Positions 10,401 through 17,488 of a DNA stretch of 64,000 nt are shown in pieces. How positions within the stretch are numbered: position 1 is the stretch's first letter; each line of letters opens with the position of its first letter. The notes below the pieces were generated by a model that saw only the letters and a program-made list of their open reading frames with translations, was not told the origin of the DNA and made no database searches. Origin of the DNA: Neolewinella litorea (GTDB lineage Bacteria > Bacteroidota > Bacteroidia > Chitinophagales > Saprospiraceae); contig NZ_SRSF01000008.1 of NCBI RefSeq assembly GCF_004803465.1, positions 62,001 through 126,000 of the forward strand, read 5' to 3'. The position numbers were made by a program, and so were the translations under genes.

Positions 10401-10815
10401 TAGTAAAATTTGGAGGCATATTCATTCTGAACGTGCCCTCACTAACGTAGGCGAAGGGCTCGGTGCTGTAGTATTTGGTGTACACCCCATTCGTGGTCCT
10501 GCCAAGCTCAATAGTGACGTAACTACTAAAACACAATAGAAAATGGGCTGGGTGAGGCAAATCCTTAAAAGTTACGGTGGCATAATGATCACTCTCACCC
10601 CGTACACTGGAAAATGTTGGATCCGCAGAAATTACCTTTTGACCAGCTGATAGGCCTCTATACACGGGTATTTCACAGATTTCCTTCTCGCCGCATTCAA
10701 CAAGATACGGTCCTGCAGGTACCGCGCAAGAATCTGTAGCCGTTGCTAGGAGACTTCCATGGTAGGCAAAAAAGGACAGGCCGACCAAGAGGCCGGGAAA
10801 AAAAAAGCGTAGCAT
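4438..10815 (-). CDS. Giant T9SS-secreted multidomain surface protein (paralogue 1)
   Basis: 2125 aa with an N-terminal signal peptide (MLRFFFPGLLVGLSFFAYHG) and a C-terminal type A T9SS sorting domain at about 2050-2125 (NRPNPATGTTVIPFTI, VYDLNGRLMTTLVD, PTGLYIYRMQTQGFERARRM). It is therefore probably exported across both membranes and surface-attached. Fibronectin type III-like units are visible at about 185-355, then carboxypeptidase-regulatory/CNA-B-like units at about 360-650 (DAEGYYEFRDV, DRDGNWSFAL). A large central region contains HDPPGDNSYSYVEKGTSF at 839-856. Further beta-sandwich units and WNWISLNVETDDMSREYVF precede the sorting domain. No catalytic motif was found. It is collinear with the protein at 50156-56560, which lies inverted 39 kb away. 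Role unknown; adhesin or matrix protein is inference. Confidence 0.85.
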   Translation of the reverse strand: MLRFFFPGLLVGLSFFAYHGSLLATATDSCAVPAGPYLVECGEKEICEIPVYRGLSAGQKVISADPTFSSVRGESDHYATVTFKDLPHPAHFLLCFSSYVTIELGRTTNGVYTKYYSTEPFAYVSEGTFRMNMPPNFTINFEVSVIYYFGDTKDLPCSTLPINDLLTLSTSPLKNPIQVNAQDGVDDDRVTINWEQGSDLPENSLLYRIYRDGVLIHTTPSPGILSYTDVGLLPGSHHNYKVASYLIYPGYNAFESSGISDQGSTFSIGLTAADGTKYGNTNLTWNDISGIATEIRLERSIPGSSTTREELDVLSKNARGYNDDTGIPGYAYTYYVTPIGGSYYTDSDVGYSRPDGAVKGHVRSTLGAGVSGVDVTLALQAALPAGGANLPTNCFATYCTVTDAEGYYEFRDVYYFEGADFTVTPSKVGTTTHQFSPSSATRSLTMTAKNALGVDFTDLTVFTAAGRVTYPESPNNVTCGVQGVKILIDSTDYGIQTDRDGNWSFALQDEKTYEFTPVYLHHRLEDANNNLSTVVHIDQDKTDLNFVDVETDILQVIVQGSCQTPLGDYAVVRITSPSNCYFEDYQTDANGILELPAMPARDYSVEVVDIIGTSTNITNILDQIGNTAIKVDLTRRDTSEIVTDAETTTYIPQILDTLSNDSVIVVQAADTILAGSTDTIRAAVNPVVSFIYRSPLDISIDYANAGASVTQCLNSNGDDIVVMEQGFSYRLDINVKEVLGVDCYIDTGYLKIYDYVSDRGGEFVRVPIKGGIASYEVDAGEPIIATSTVHNHEKLLYIIPEVDLVEPVPVEQWILVTGARSNTPSFITRSPDIPMLILHDPPGDNSYSYVEKGTSFTNFTTNETQVGGEAGLYANLLLGSKILTPFSGNGFGTVIKFAAQAGRDNFDRNGIYTTMTFTENFSTSDMDNLTGHAGDVYIGAAYNQEFALADFLTYDPGSCTATVDVVPSISSQDFATTFVYTETHIKNTLLPTLGLLRANIIDDQPFASLSLEDQAEVNNLIADSLMWENILAKNDTARGRDATFVENISFSAGAPLTREYESSKTTEVSYEYNVFVNTEFALGAKIDNQSGIWFDSELGVMGKFRWSTTTNTGSENTQSRKVGYVLDDGDIGDFFSVDLLTDESYNVPAFNLKLGTTSCPQEPGSQARDRASITILPPEITNVPSDGTANFLCQVVNNSESRETREYAVRVVSTSNPDGAQVKLGGQSINNGAANFFLPYGETANLNLSVTRGPLASNYKDIGIMIYPPCEYELWQDNGNLINADTAYIRILNFETECTNITLRNPDDGWLINQNSGGTLRTTLSGYDLNNVDFNYVTVEIKKEGEGYRPAARLDKSQLVGANYDLSLDMSNYEDGAYRIRASANCGLSGITYSSEKRGNIDRNSLSPYGIPTPSDGFLRFGEEISVAFDKEINCTFTAGYTPVVRLTRADTGAEIPVTASCFGNKLVLNTTPHLTEMLELQGIEIIATVDSLQDLSGNIQKHATNWSFLVNVNPVFWDPDPIYAAGLVGRSHIVTGVLKNNTLASKAFSLDILDNATLIRYPDWLTPMQSRGTILPSDDYRVDFAVSDELTPGIYHDTITALVEDRAVSVPVTFELLAQEVNWAFNPDQYQYDMTIVAQFSLDGTDDLLSDDPRDLIGAFVNGQIRGVAKVEYIPSSNSYAAYLKVHSNTLGGGQADEITFRFWHALNGVEYGAVERLTFQANDHVGSASQPYILHPEGIFQVIPLNKGWNWISLNVETDDMSREYVFQSILNSTSGNDVIVKSQANSAQYSPASGWNGNLRDINLGQGYLVHLSNAPDTLKVVGLPSPSPISVAIDNSWNWIGYPRIHPEPVNDVLVDLSPAEGDILKGKADFALFELGSGGWTGSMRQFNPGAGYKLKSSRKGTIFHPAQKSLNYEVERGRYEHNMNVTGIFDAGLLGEDDYDALEVIALINGECRGIGGMEYCPSEDNYRAFVLVSGNLLDYGLPLEFRIVNTVTGAEYRTNGEEQAFGADYILGSVSEPYPFFSSTTAVGDIGAIGYELGTNRPNPATGTTVIPFTIPTAQAVRLQVYDLNGRLMTTLVDRTFPAGDHAVTVDISAYPTGLYIYRMQTQGFERARRMIVR

Positions 10816-11076
10816 GGTAGAGTGTTTTCGGGAAATGGAAAACCAGGGGCCTCCGCTGGCGGGGCCTCAATCAAAGGAGGTGTGGTGATGGATTATAGGG
10901 TCCGCGACAAGGGTGAGCGCGTATTACACTTCAACGAATATAAGAAGAAACAATACAAATTTTATAAAATTACCTTGTTTCCTGAATAATTTACTGATTG
11001 TGCTCACCGTTTCAAAATAATATTTCACCCTTTGGCAAATATTTCGATCATGAAACTATGGTTCTTTCTGGAGCGC
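10816..11076 (-). promoter_or_regulatory. AT-rich leader of giant gene 1
   Basis: 261 bp between the photolyase stop and the giant gene start, both on the minus strand. It is far richer in A and T than its surroundings (about 10925-11045), suggesting a promoter for the giant gene. The octamer AAATAATATT also occurs upstream of giant gene 2. No exact TAnnTTTG was found on the minus strand. Confidence 0.4.
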
Positions 11077-12471
11077 TCATTCGTCCAGCTCACTCACCCT
11101 TTTCAGGTACGCCTCCACGTCAAACTTGCGTTCCAGCCCACCCTTGCTGAGCATCCGCAGTTTCCCGAACACCTCCCGCTCCGTCCACGCCCGATCGTGT
11201 AAGCCAAAGAGCCACAGCACGTTAGTGAAGCTATTGGCGTCGCGCCCGTCCATGAAGTACTTGTTGTTCAGGTAGAGCGTGGTCTTGTGGGCGTAGTCGT
11301 AGGTGTTGGTCCAGCGGATGATCTGTTTGCCCCAGTACATGCGCAGGTAGTTGGGCAGGAACCCGCGTTCGCGCATCTCTTTCATGGACGCGTTCCAGGC
11401 CTCATCGTCGGTCTCCCCTTTTTCCAGTTGTTCTCGCGTAAAGTGGTTCGGACGGGGATCATCCGCGTGTTTTTCCATCGTTTCCTTGGCCCAGTCGGGC
11501 AGCGCGTTCAGGCTGTCGTAGTCGTCCGGAGTGTAGTAAACGAAGTTGTGGGCCAGCTCGCGGCGCACGACCAGTTCCTCCACGTAGGCCTCGCGGTCGC
11601 TCTGGGGCGCGCTGGAGTTGCGGACCTTACGCAGGATCTCGCACGGACTTATATGCCCGAAGTGGAGGTAAGGACTCAGGTGACTGGTCGCGTCGTCGGC
11701 GGGGTCCAGGCGACCGTCGCCGTAGCCCTCCAGGTCGGAACGCAGGAATGCGGTCAGTCGCCGGCGGGCCTCTGCGGTGCCCCCAGTGAAGTCAGGGCTC
11801 ACTGGCACACTCCGATCAATTTTTAACTGATCCAGCAACTCGTCCACGCTGCCGAAGTCCAGGTCGCTTTCCAGCTCGAGTGCCTTGGCATCTTGCCCGG
11901 GCGTGGTTTCGGTGGTCTCTCCGCTGAAATCGTCGACCCGTTGCATGATCTTTTTACGAATGGTGCGGGCCGCGTATTCGCGTTTGTTGCTGGCCGTTTC
12001 CACCGGCACGACCACGTTGCTTTCGACCTGCACCAGGGGTACCTCCAGTTGGTCGGCCGCCTCCGAGCGCCACTTGCGTTCGTGGCGCAGGTAAGCGCGG
12101 TCGGTCACTACGGCGCAGGCGTCCTGGTCCTTCGCAAACCGGGTGATCCGCTCCGAGCGGGGTCCGTGCAGCATGCACAAAGGAATATCTCGTTCCGCCA
12201 ATCGGTCCGCCACCTCCTTCAATCCTTCCAACAGAAAGCGGTAGTGGCGCAGGTTTGCCTCCGGAAAGTCGTCGATCAGCGTGAAGGCCACCACGCAGGG
12301 TTTACCCAGGTCATTGGCCCAGCGCACGGCGTACTCCAGGGCGGGATTCTCGTAGGCGCGCATGCTTTCCTGCATCCAGTACACCAGGCAGGTGCCGTCT
12401 TCCCGCAGGGGTCGATCGTTGAGTTGCTTCAGGCGCTCGGGGGCGATGCTGAATGATTTCATTTGCTCCAT
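11077..12471 (-). CDS. Class II deoxyribodipyrimidine (CPD) photolyase
   Basis: 464 aa, the normal length for the class. Light-driven repair of cyclobutane pyrimidine dimers using FAD. The N-terminal Rossmann domain begins with CLVYWMQESMRAYENPALEY, a class II signature. The C-terminal FAD domain carries YLHFGHISPCEILRKV, VVRRELAHNFVYY, YLRMYWGKQIIRW, NNKYFMDGRDANSF and GLHDRAWTEREVFGKLRML. These class II motifs separate it from class I PhrB and cryptochromes. Two Met codons three residues apart make the start slightly uncertain. A copy of the dispersed CGGCACC element lies 50 bp upstream in the same orientation. It is not in an operon with its neighbours. Confidence 0.95.
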   Translation of the reverse strand: MEQMKSFSIAPERLKQLNDRPLREDGTCLVYWMQESMRAYENPALEYAVRWANDLGKPCVVAFTLIDDFPEANLRHYRFLLEGLKEVADRLAERDIPLCMLHGPRSERITRFAKDQDACAVVTDRAYLRHERKWRSEAADQLEVPLVQVESNVVVPVETASNKREYAARTIRKKIMQRVDDFSGETTETTPGQDAKALELESDLDFGSVDELLDQLKIDRSVPVSPDFTGGTAEARRRLTAFLRSDLEGYGDGRLDPADDATSHLSPYLHFGHISPCEILRKVRNSSAPQSDREAYVEELVVRRELAHNFVYYTPDDYDSLNALPDWAKETMEKHADDPRPNHFTREQLEKGETDDEAWNASMKEMRERGFLPNYLRMYWGKQIIRWTNTYDYAHKTTLYLNNKYFMDGRDANSFTNVLWLFGLHDRAWTEREVFGKLRMLSKGGLERKFDVEAYLKRVSELDE

Positions 12472-12520
12472 GCCGGCCTAACGGGCGTTGGCGGCCAAGG
12501 GTTTTCGGTTACCTATCTAG

Positions 12521-12540
12521 GCGGCGGGGCGCAGGTGCCG
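12521..12540 (-). repeat. Dispersed CGGCACCYGCG element, copy 1
   Basis: Read on the minus strand it is CGGCACCTGCGCCCCGCCGC. It lies 50 bp upstream of the photolyase ATG and in the same orientation as that gene. It is the most divergent full copy of a family found at ten other places in the window. Confidence 0.6.
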
Positions 12541-12589
12541 CGCCGGTCTCCTTTGCCGGGGTCGGGGGTTACCACACCCAAGTCTTCCA

Positions 12590-13021
12590 CTATTCCGGCG
12601 TAATGCCCCCGGCTATTTTTACGTAGCGGACGGTATTCCCTTTTCCAACCAGGCTCATGTGCAGTTTATCCTCCGTCAGCTTGGTGATAAAGTAGCAGCG
12701 CCCGTCGTCGGGTACAGCCAGGTAGTTGCCTTCCCCGGTCGGGGCCACGGCGTCGGATACGTCCGGACAGCTGCGGCCCACCACGAAATTTTCCGGGGTG
12801 GCGTCCGGTTCCCCTTCGTAGCCGAAGATCATCAGGTTGCCCTCGAAGCGCACGGTGCTCAGGCTGTCGTCCTCGCTGCGCCAGACGCCCTGCAGGTCGC
12901 CGCTGGTATCGGTTACCGATTCCGGGTCCACCCCGGCTTCTTCCACGGCATCGGACACCGGGCCGCACGCAAAGATTAACAAACTGCAAACCAGAATCAG
13001 AGCATACTTTATCATGTACAT
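12590..13021 (-). CDS. Small lipoprotein of unknown function
   Basis: 143 aa. A signal sequence with lipobox IFAC (Cys19) predicts a lipid-anchored periplasmic or outer-membrane protein. The mature part is small, acidic and beta-rich: LQGVWRSEDDSLSTVRFEGN resembles the opening strand of lipocalin-like small-domain lipoproteins, but I would not assign it. Two further cysteines (GRSCPDVSD and DGRCYFITKL) could form a disulfide. No family recognised. It stands alone, with inverted repeats upstream. Confidence 0.7.
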   Translation of the reverse strand: MYMIKYALILVCSLLIFACGPVSDAVEEAGVDPESVTDTSGDLQGVWRSEDDSLSTVRFEGNLMIFGYEGEPDATPENFVVGRSCPDVSDAVAPTGEGNYLAVPDDGRCYFITKLTEDKLHMSLVGKGNTVRYVKIAGGITPE

Positions 13022-13071
13022 CAGCTTTGGTGCTATAACCCACCTGGCCCGGCATTTGTGGTACCGGACCC

Positions 13072-13090
13072 CGGCACCCGCGCGCCGCCG
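13072..13090 (+). repeat. Dispersed CGGCACCYGCG element, copy 2
   Basis: The sequence is CGGCACCCGCGCGCCGCCG, identical over 19 bp to the copy at 40265. It lies 51 bp upstream of the small lipoprotein start, in opposite orientation to that gene, and just before the GTTGGACGGT cluster; the 40265 copy has the same neighbour. Confidence 0.7.
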
Positions 13091-13111
13091 GCTCCACCGT
13101 CAGCGCGCCCC

Positions 13112-13160
13112 CCCGTTGGACGGTCCCCCCACCGTCCAACCGCTTTAGCCGTTGGACGGT
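13112..13160. repeat. GTTGGACGGT inverted-repeat cluster, left copy
   Basis: Three 10-bp copies alternate in direction: GTTGGACGGT at 13115-13124, ACCGTCCAAC at 13131-13140 and GTTGGACGGT at 13151-13160. The middle copy can pair with either neighbour, giving two mutually exclusive hairpins. Positions 13112-13152 match 17271-17311 with one mismatch, and the two matches flank the GH43-esterase operon. It sits just after the GH43 stop codon and may act as its terminator. Confidence 0.8.
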
Positions 13161-13169
13161 CCTCAGGAA

Positions 13170-15254
13170 TTAGTCCAGCAGCTCCCAGAGAAAGCAGGCC
13201 CCGCCCCGGCGATCCGGTCGGGCGCCGCGGGCGTCGGCCCGAGCCAGACTGCCAGCACCGGGGTCGACCGACAGGTAGCGGTGGGTAGCCAGCGACATCA
13301 GCATCAGATCGCCCCGGAGCATATCCTGCCACTGGAAAGTGGAAGCTGCCCCGGCGTCCTCGGCGGTGAGGCGTACTTCGGCCATTCCGCCGCTCCCGCG
13401 CACCGTCAGGAACCCCCCGGTCGTGACCGACTGCAGGGCAACGCGCCCCTGGCCGCGATCGAGTACGCGAAATTCATCGGCATGGTCCGAATTGAATGGG
13501 GTGTTGGCGCCGACCGGGCGCAGGTAATTACGCCAGTTAACCAAGACGCTGCTGTCGGCCAAGCTCGTCAGGCGAATCGATCGACCGTAGGGGATCGGAC
13601 GGGTAAGCGCCCGGTGCCGTGGTTCATCGACGGTGAAGTCCGCAACGTCAATTTGGCCGCCGACCTTCCCAAGACGGTTGAAGTTGAAGAGAGCATAGCG
13701 TACCCCCTGGAAGGTGCGCAACTGGTAGGGCAGGTGCACCGGGCCGCCCAGGGGCTGGAAGGCCTTTCCGTCGAGACTGTAGCTGAGGCGTGCGGTATCG
13801 GTTTCGAAATTGCCGTGGGCCCGTAGCCACAGGCGGTCCTGGTTGAGGGCGACGTCCCGTATCTCGCCGGTCTGCTGGTTATAGTAGCGGATGATCCGGC
13901 GGTCGCCTTCCCGCGCCACGCCGATCCAGGCGTAGGGGAGGTTGAGGAGGCCCAGACCTCCCACGTCGCCACTGCGCAGACCGGAAACGTCCACTTCCGC
14001 CGTCGCGGTGGATTCCGGTCCGATGGCGCGCTGCGTCAGCGAATTGCGGGCGCGCCAGAAACTCTCCGCCGGCAGGGCGTGCAGGCGCAGGTATCCCGGT
14101 CGCTCCGTGAGTGACCAACGGCTGTCGTCGGGCATATGGTTCCATTGCCATACGGGGTTGAGTGTAGGGCCGTCAAAGGTGTCGTCGCGCCGAAAGGGAG
14201 CCGCGGGGGCGGAATTGGACCCCGTATTCGGTTTTACCCAGGTGCGGGGACTGCGCGTCAGGTTGCCGGGCAGGCCCAAGTACGGCCAGCCGTCCTGCCA
14301 GGTGACGGGCGAGAGGGCAGTCAAGCGGCCTACGCTGTTGTAGTCCATCATCGACCAGCCCCACCATTCGCCGGTCTGCGTCTGCACGATACCGCCCTGG
14401 TGCATGGGGATGCAGCCGACGTAATTTTCGGGGTAGCGGACGACGTTGAATGGCGGGCCGTTGCGGGTGTCGAAGACCCTGGCGCGCTGCCCCACCCCGA
14501 GGTTTTCCTCGGCGCTCATGACGTTGACCTCGTAGGGGCCGTAGGGCTGGTCGGCGCGCAGGCAGACCTGGTAGCAGACCGGGTCGTAGTTGGTGTTGGT
14601 GATGTAGTACTTGCCATCGACCTTGTAGATGTGACTGCCCTCCCCGGCTCCGCTGCCCGCTTCCACGATGACGCGTTCCGTTCCGGGCACGACGTCGAGC
14701 AGGTCGTCGGTGAGCTGCACCATCTTTACTTCGCGGTAGCCCCAGACGGCGTACTTCTTGCCGTCGTCGTCGAAAAGCACCGTAAGATCGTGGAGGTCGG
14801 CCCTCATTTGTTGACGCCGCCACGGTCCGGCGGGGTCGGTAGCGGTGAATATCTGGGTGCCCTGCCCGTTGACGTTGGAGAAGATGTAAAAGGTGCCCTC
14901 GTGGTAGCGGAGGCAGGGAGCCCAGAAGCCCTGGCCGTAAATGTCTTTGCCTTCCTCGAGTCGAAATTCCGGTCCCAGGTCCAGCCGGTCGGCCGCGTAC
15001 GTGAGGAGTTCCCAGTTGACCAGGTCGCGGGAATGCAGCACGGGGAGCCCGGGCATGGTATGCATGGTGGTGCCGGTCAGGTAATAATCGTCTCCCACCC
15101 GGATCAGGTCGGGGTCGGAAAACTCCTCGTAGAAGAGGGGATTGGTGAAGGTGCCGTTGCCGTTATCGGCGGTCCAGGTGGCCTCCTGGGCGGAAAGGGC
15201 ACCGGAGAGCGCGAGCGCGGCGAGGCATAGCAGGTTGCGTAGCATGGTCGTCAA
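13170..15254 (-). CDS. Secreted glycoside hydrolase family 43 (GH43_12-like) with extra C-terminal beta-trefoil
   Basis: 694 aa (ATG at 15254; another at 15245 is possible). Signal peptide LCLAALALSGALSAQ. The five-bladed propeller catalytic domain shows the usual triad: base Asp47 in FSDPDLIRV, pKa modulator Asp156 in LHDLTVLFDDDGK, and acid Glu205 in AGEGSHIYK. A GH43 C-terminal beta-sandwich (about 355-545) follows, then about 130 residues resembling a fascin/ricin-like trefoil (SIRLTSLADSSVLVNWRN, THRYLSVDPGAG). Family activities are beta-xylosidase and alpha-L-arabinofuranosidase; which applies is unknown. It starts 6 bp after the esterase gene, so the two are very probably co-transcribed. 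Confidence 0.9.
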   Translation of the reverse strand: MTTMLRNLLCLAALALSGALSAQEATWTADNGNGTFTNPLFYEEFSDPDLIRVGDDYYLTGTTMHTMPGLPVLHSRDLVNWELLTYAADRLDLGPEFRLEEGKDIYGQGFWAPCLRYHEGTFYIFSNVNGQGTQIFTATDPAGPWRRQQMRADLHDLTVLFDDDGKKYAVWGYREVKMVQLTDDLLDVVPGTERVIVEAGSGAGEGSHIYKVDGKYYITNTNYDPVCYQVCLRADQPYGPYEVNVMSAEENLGVGQRARVFDTRNGPPFNVVRYPENYVGCIPMHQGGIVQTQTGEWWGWSMMDYNSVGRLTALSPVTWQDGWPYLGLPGNLTRSPRTWVKPNTGSNSAPAAPFRRDDTFDGPTLNPVWQWNHMPDDSRWSLTERPGYLRLHALPAESFWRARNSLTQRAIGPESTATAEVDVSGLRSGDVGGLGLLNLPYAWIGVAREGDRRIIRYYNQQTGEIRDVALNQDRLWLRAHGNFETDTARLSYSLDGKAFQPLGGPVHLPYQLRTFQGVRYALFNFNRLGKVGGQIDVADFTVDEPRHRALTRPIPYGRSIRLTSLADSSVLVNWRNYLRPVGANTPFNSDHADEFRVLDRGQGRVALQSVTTGGFLTVRGSGGMAEVRLTAEDAGAASTFQWQDMLRGDLMLMSLATHRYLSVDPGAGSLARADARGARPDRRGGACFLWELLD

Positions 15255-15260
15255 GGTACT

Positions 15261-17198
15261 CTACCGCTGTTCTTCCTTGCGCACCTCGAAGGGGCTCACT
15301 GGAAGTCCTTCCGCGGAATAAAGGTTGGCCCCCGTGGGGTTGTCGGCCCAGGCGTAGCGAACGGCCACTGGCTGCGGCACTTCCGGACTGCTCACGATCA
15401 CTGTGTTGCCCTCAAGGCGGGCGCTGGCCCGCACGAAGCGGTCTCCGTCGCCGGAAATCTCGAAGTAGCGGGGGCGGTCGTCGCCATTCTTAACGGTCAG
15501 TTGGTCGGTGCCGGCGAGGGTGATGCGGACTTCCCCGGGCGCGAAGGTGGTTTCGGTGGGATACGGACTGATGGGGGATTCTGTATCGCCGTAAGCAACC
15601 CGCCGGGCGGCGAGGGCCAGCCGGTGGCCCACCGATTCCTTGTCGAGGGGGTGGATGTCGTTCCATTCCCCCACGTCGATCGCCATGGCCATTCCCGTAT
15701 GCGGCAGGGCGAGGGCTTCCAGTTGGGCCTGGCGCAGTTGGGCCCAATTGCTTTCCGTGGGCCGGGGCGTCGGATCCATGAAGTTGGTCAGTTGTACGAA
15801 CAGGAAGGGCAGGTCGGGGTCGTTCCACTGGTCGCGCCAGTCGCTGATCAGGGCGGGGAAGGTGTGGGCGTAGCCTTCGGGGTTGCCGGTATTCGATTCT
15901 CCCTGGTACCAGAGCACTCCCCGCAGTGGGTACTCACGCAGGGGGGCGATCATCCGGTTGAAGAGTCCGCCGGCCTTCCAGCGCACGAAGGTGGTGCCGG
16001 GTTGGGGGTCCATCGGCGCGCCGATGCGGTACTTCCAGGTGCCGCGCAGGTCAAGGGTATCCACGCCTTCGACGGCCAGAAAGTAGGGCTTGTCGGGCAC
16101 GAATCCGCCCTTGCCGCCGCCGTTGATGACCCGTACCGCCAGGGTATTCCCGCCTGCCTTGAGCACGCCGGTCGGGACCGTGTACTTGCGGGGCGGATAC
16201 TGGTAGCCGGTGGTACCGATGAAGGTGCCGTTGAGCCAGACGGAGTCCTGGTCGACCACCCGGCCCAGCCACAACCTTGCCTCCCGGCCCGCCATTGCGT
16301 CCGGCACCTCTACCCTGCGTCGCAGCCATACTGAACCGTTGAGCAGTCCCGTACCCTGGTCGGCCCAGTAGCCGGGTACCTGCATTTCGCGCCAGTTGGA
16401 CTCATCGATGTTCGCGGCCGACCACCGGGCGGTGGACTGCAGGCCGGCATCGGAAGCGTTGAGCTGCTGGAGCCAGCCGGCCTGGGCGGCTCGCTCCCGG
16501 GCCTCGAGTTCGGCCACCATTACCGTATCGCGGAACTTTAGCATCTCGGTGTAGGCCTCGGGAAAGCGCTTCAGGGCGGCCTCGCTCATCCAGGATTCCA
16601 CCGGACTGCCCCCGAGCGCGGCGTTGATCAGACCGATGGGTACCTGCTCCCGCTCGTAGATTTCACGGGCGAAGAAAAACCCGACCGCGGTAAATTCCGG
16701 CAGATTTTCCGGGCGGGCCGCCTCCCAGTTGCCGGCTGTCAGGTCGTCGTGGGCGCGGTTGAAATCGTAGCGGTCGGGGACGAGGAACTGCCGGATCCGG
16801 TTGTTGGTGTAGCCGGTCACGATTTCCGGGTACTCATCGGCCACGCGATCGAGGGCGAGTTCCATATTTGACTGTCCTGAGCAGAGCCAAACGTCGCCAA
16901 ACAGAACGTCGGCCAGGGTGACCGTATTTGAGCCGCGGAATACCATCTCAAAGGGTCCTCCGGCCGGCTGCGCGGGCAGTTTGATCGTCCACTTTCCGTC
17001 GGCGCCGGCGCGAGTGCGGTATCGCGTACCGTTAAATTCCAAGGTGACGCGTTCATCGGGTGCGGCCCAGCCCCAGAGGGTGAGATCGGTGTCGCGCTGC
17101 AGAATGGCTCCGTCGCTCAGCAGGCGGGGCAGGCGGATTTGCCCGGTGAGGGTGCTCCCCATTAACAGCAGCAAAAAGTAGAGAAATGTAGAGCGCAT
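15261..17198 (-). CDS. Secreted sialate O-acetylesterase-like carbohydrate esterase
   Basis: 645 aa from the ATG at 17198, where a signal peptide begins (MRSTFLYFLLLLMGSTLTGQ); longer starts run into the inverted-repeat cluster. The SGNH-type esterase has nucleophile Ser110 in CSGQSNMEL and an Asp514-x-His516 pair in NDIHP. The family's jelly-roll insertion, like a GH2 sugar-binding domain, lies mid-protein (ARLWLGRVVDQDSVWLNG, LKAGGNTLAVRVING). RGVLWYQGESN is also typical. Family members remove acetyl groups from sialic acids or from plant and algal glycans; beside GH43 the latter is more likely (inference). First gene of the two-gene operon. Confidence 0.9.
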   Translation of the reverse strand: MRSTFLYFLLLLMGSTLTGQIRLPRLLSDGAILQRDTDLTLWGWAAPDERVTLEFNGTRYRTRAGADGKWTIKLPAQPAGGPFEMVFRGSNTVTLADVLFGDVWLCSGQSNMELALDRVADEYPEIVTGYTNNRIRQFLVPDRYDFNRAHDDLTAGNWEAARPENLPEFTAVGFFFAREIYEREQVPIGLINAALGGSPVESWMSEAALKRFPEAYTEMLKFRDTVMVAELEARERAAQAGWLQQLNASDAGLQSTARWSAANIDESNWREMQVPGYWADQGTGLLNGSVWLRRRVEVPDAMAGREARLWLGRVVDQDSVWLNGTFIGTTGYQYPPRKYTVPTGVLKAGGNTLAVRVINGGGKGGFVPDKPYFLAVEGVDTLDLRGTWKYRIGAPMDPQPGTTFVRWKAGGLFNRMIAPLREYPLRGVLWYQGESNTGNPEGYAHTFPALISDWRDQWNDPDLPFLFVQLTNFMDPTPRPTESNWAQLRQAQLEALALPHTGMAMAIDVGEWNDIHPLDKESVGHRLALAARRVAYGDTESPISPYPTETTFAPGEVRITLAGTDQLTVKNGDDRPRYFEISGDGDRFVRASARLEGNTVIVSSPEVPQPVAVRYAWADNPTGANLYSAEGLPVSPFEVRKEEQR

Positions 17199-17488
17199 AC
17201 GAAATCGATTGTGTCGGCCACTAATGTAGTGTGCCCTTCCCGTTCGGCCATGACACCGTCCAACCGACCACCCGTTGGACGGTCCCCCCACCGTCCAACC
17301 GCTTAAGCCGTCCAACCGCTACCCACCCCCCACCACCACCCCGGTCCCGTTTACCGCCACGTTCCCTAGCTTAGCCTTTCCTTTCCCTTCGACCGGCCGC
17401 GTACTTGCGGTCCGGAGCCGAACGTTGTGTTGCTGCGACGCGGTCTACCACCCAGGGTGCCGCTCATCGTCTTTCCAAATCCTCCCCG
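17199..17488. promoter_or_regulatory. Divergent intergenic region with four GTTGGACGGT half-sites
   Basis: This 290-bp gap separates the start of the esterase gene (minus) from the start of the coiled-coil gene (plus), so promoters for both should lie here. It contains ACCGTCCAAC at 17255-17264, GTTGGACGGT at 17274-17283, ACCGTCCAAC at 17290-17299 and a variant GCCGTCCAAC at 17307-17316. The rest is C/T-rich, and no TAnnTTTG promoter is evident. Confidence 0.5.
17255..17316. repeat. GTTGGACGGT inverted-repeat cluster, right copy
   Basis: Four alternating 10-bp half-sites that can form several alternative hairpins. The stretch 17271-17311 is almost identical to 13112-13152, so the GH43-esterase operon lies between two 41-bp near-perfect direct repeats. 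Confidence 0.8.
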
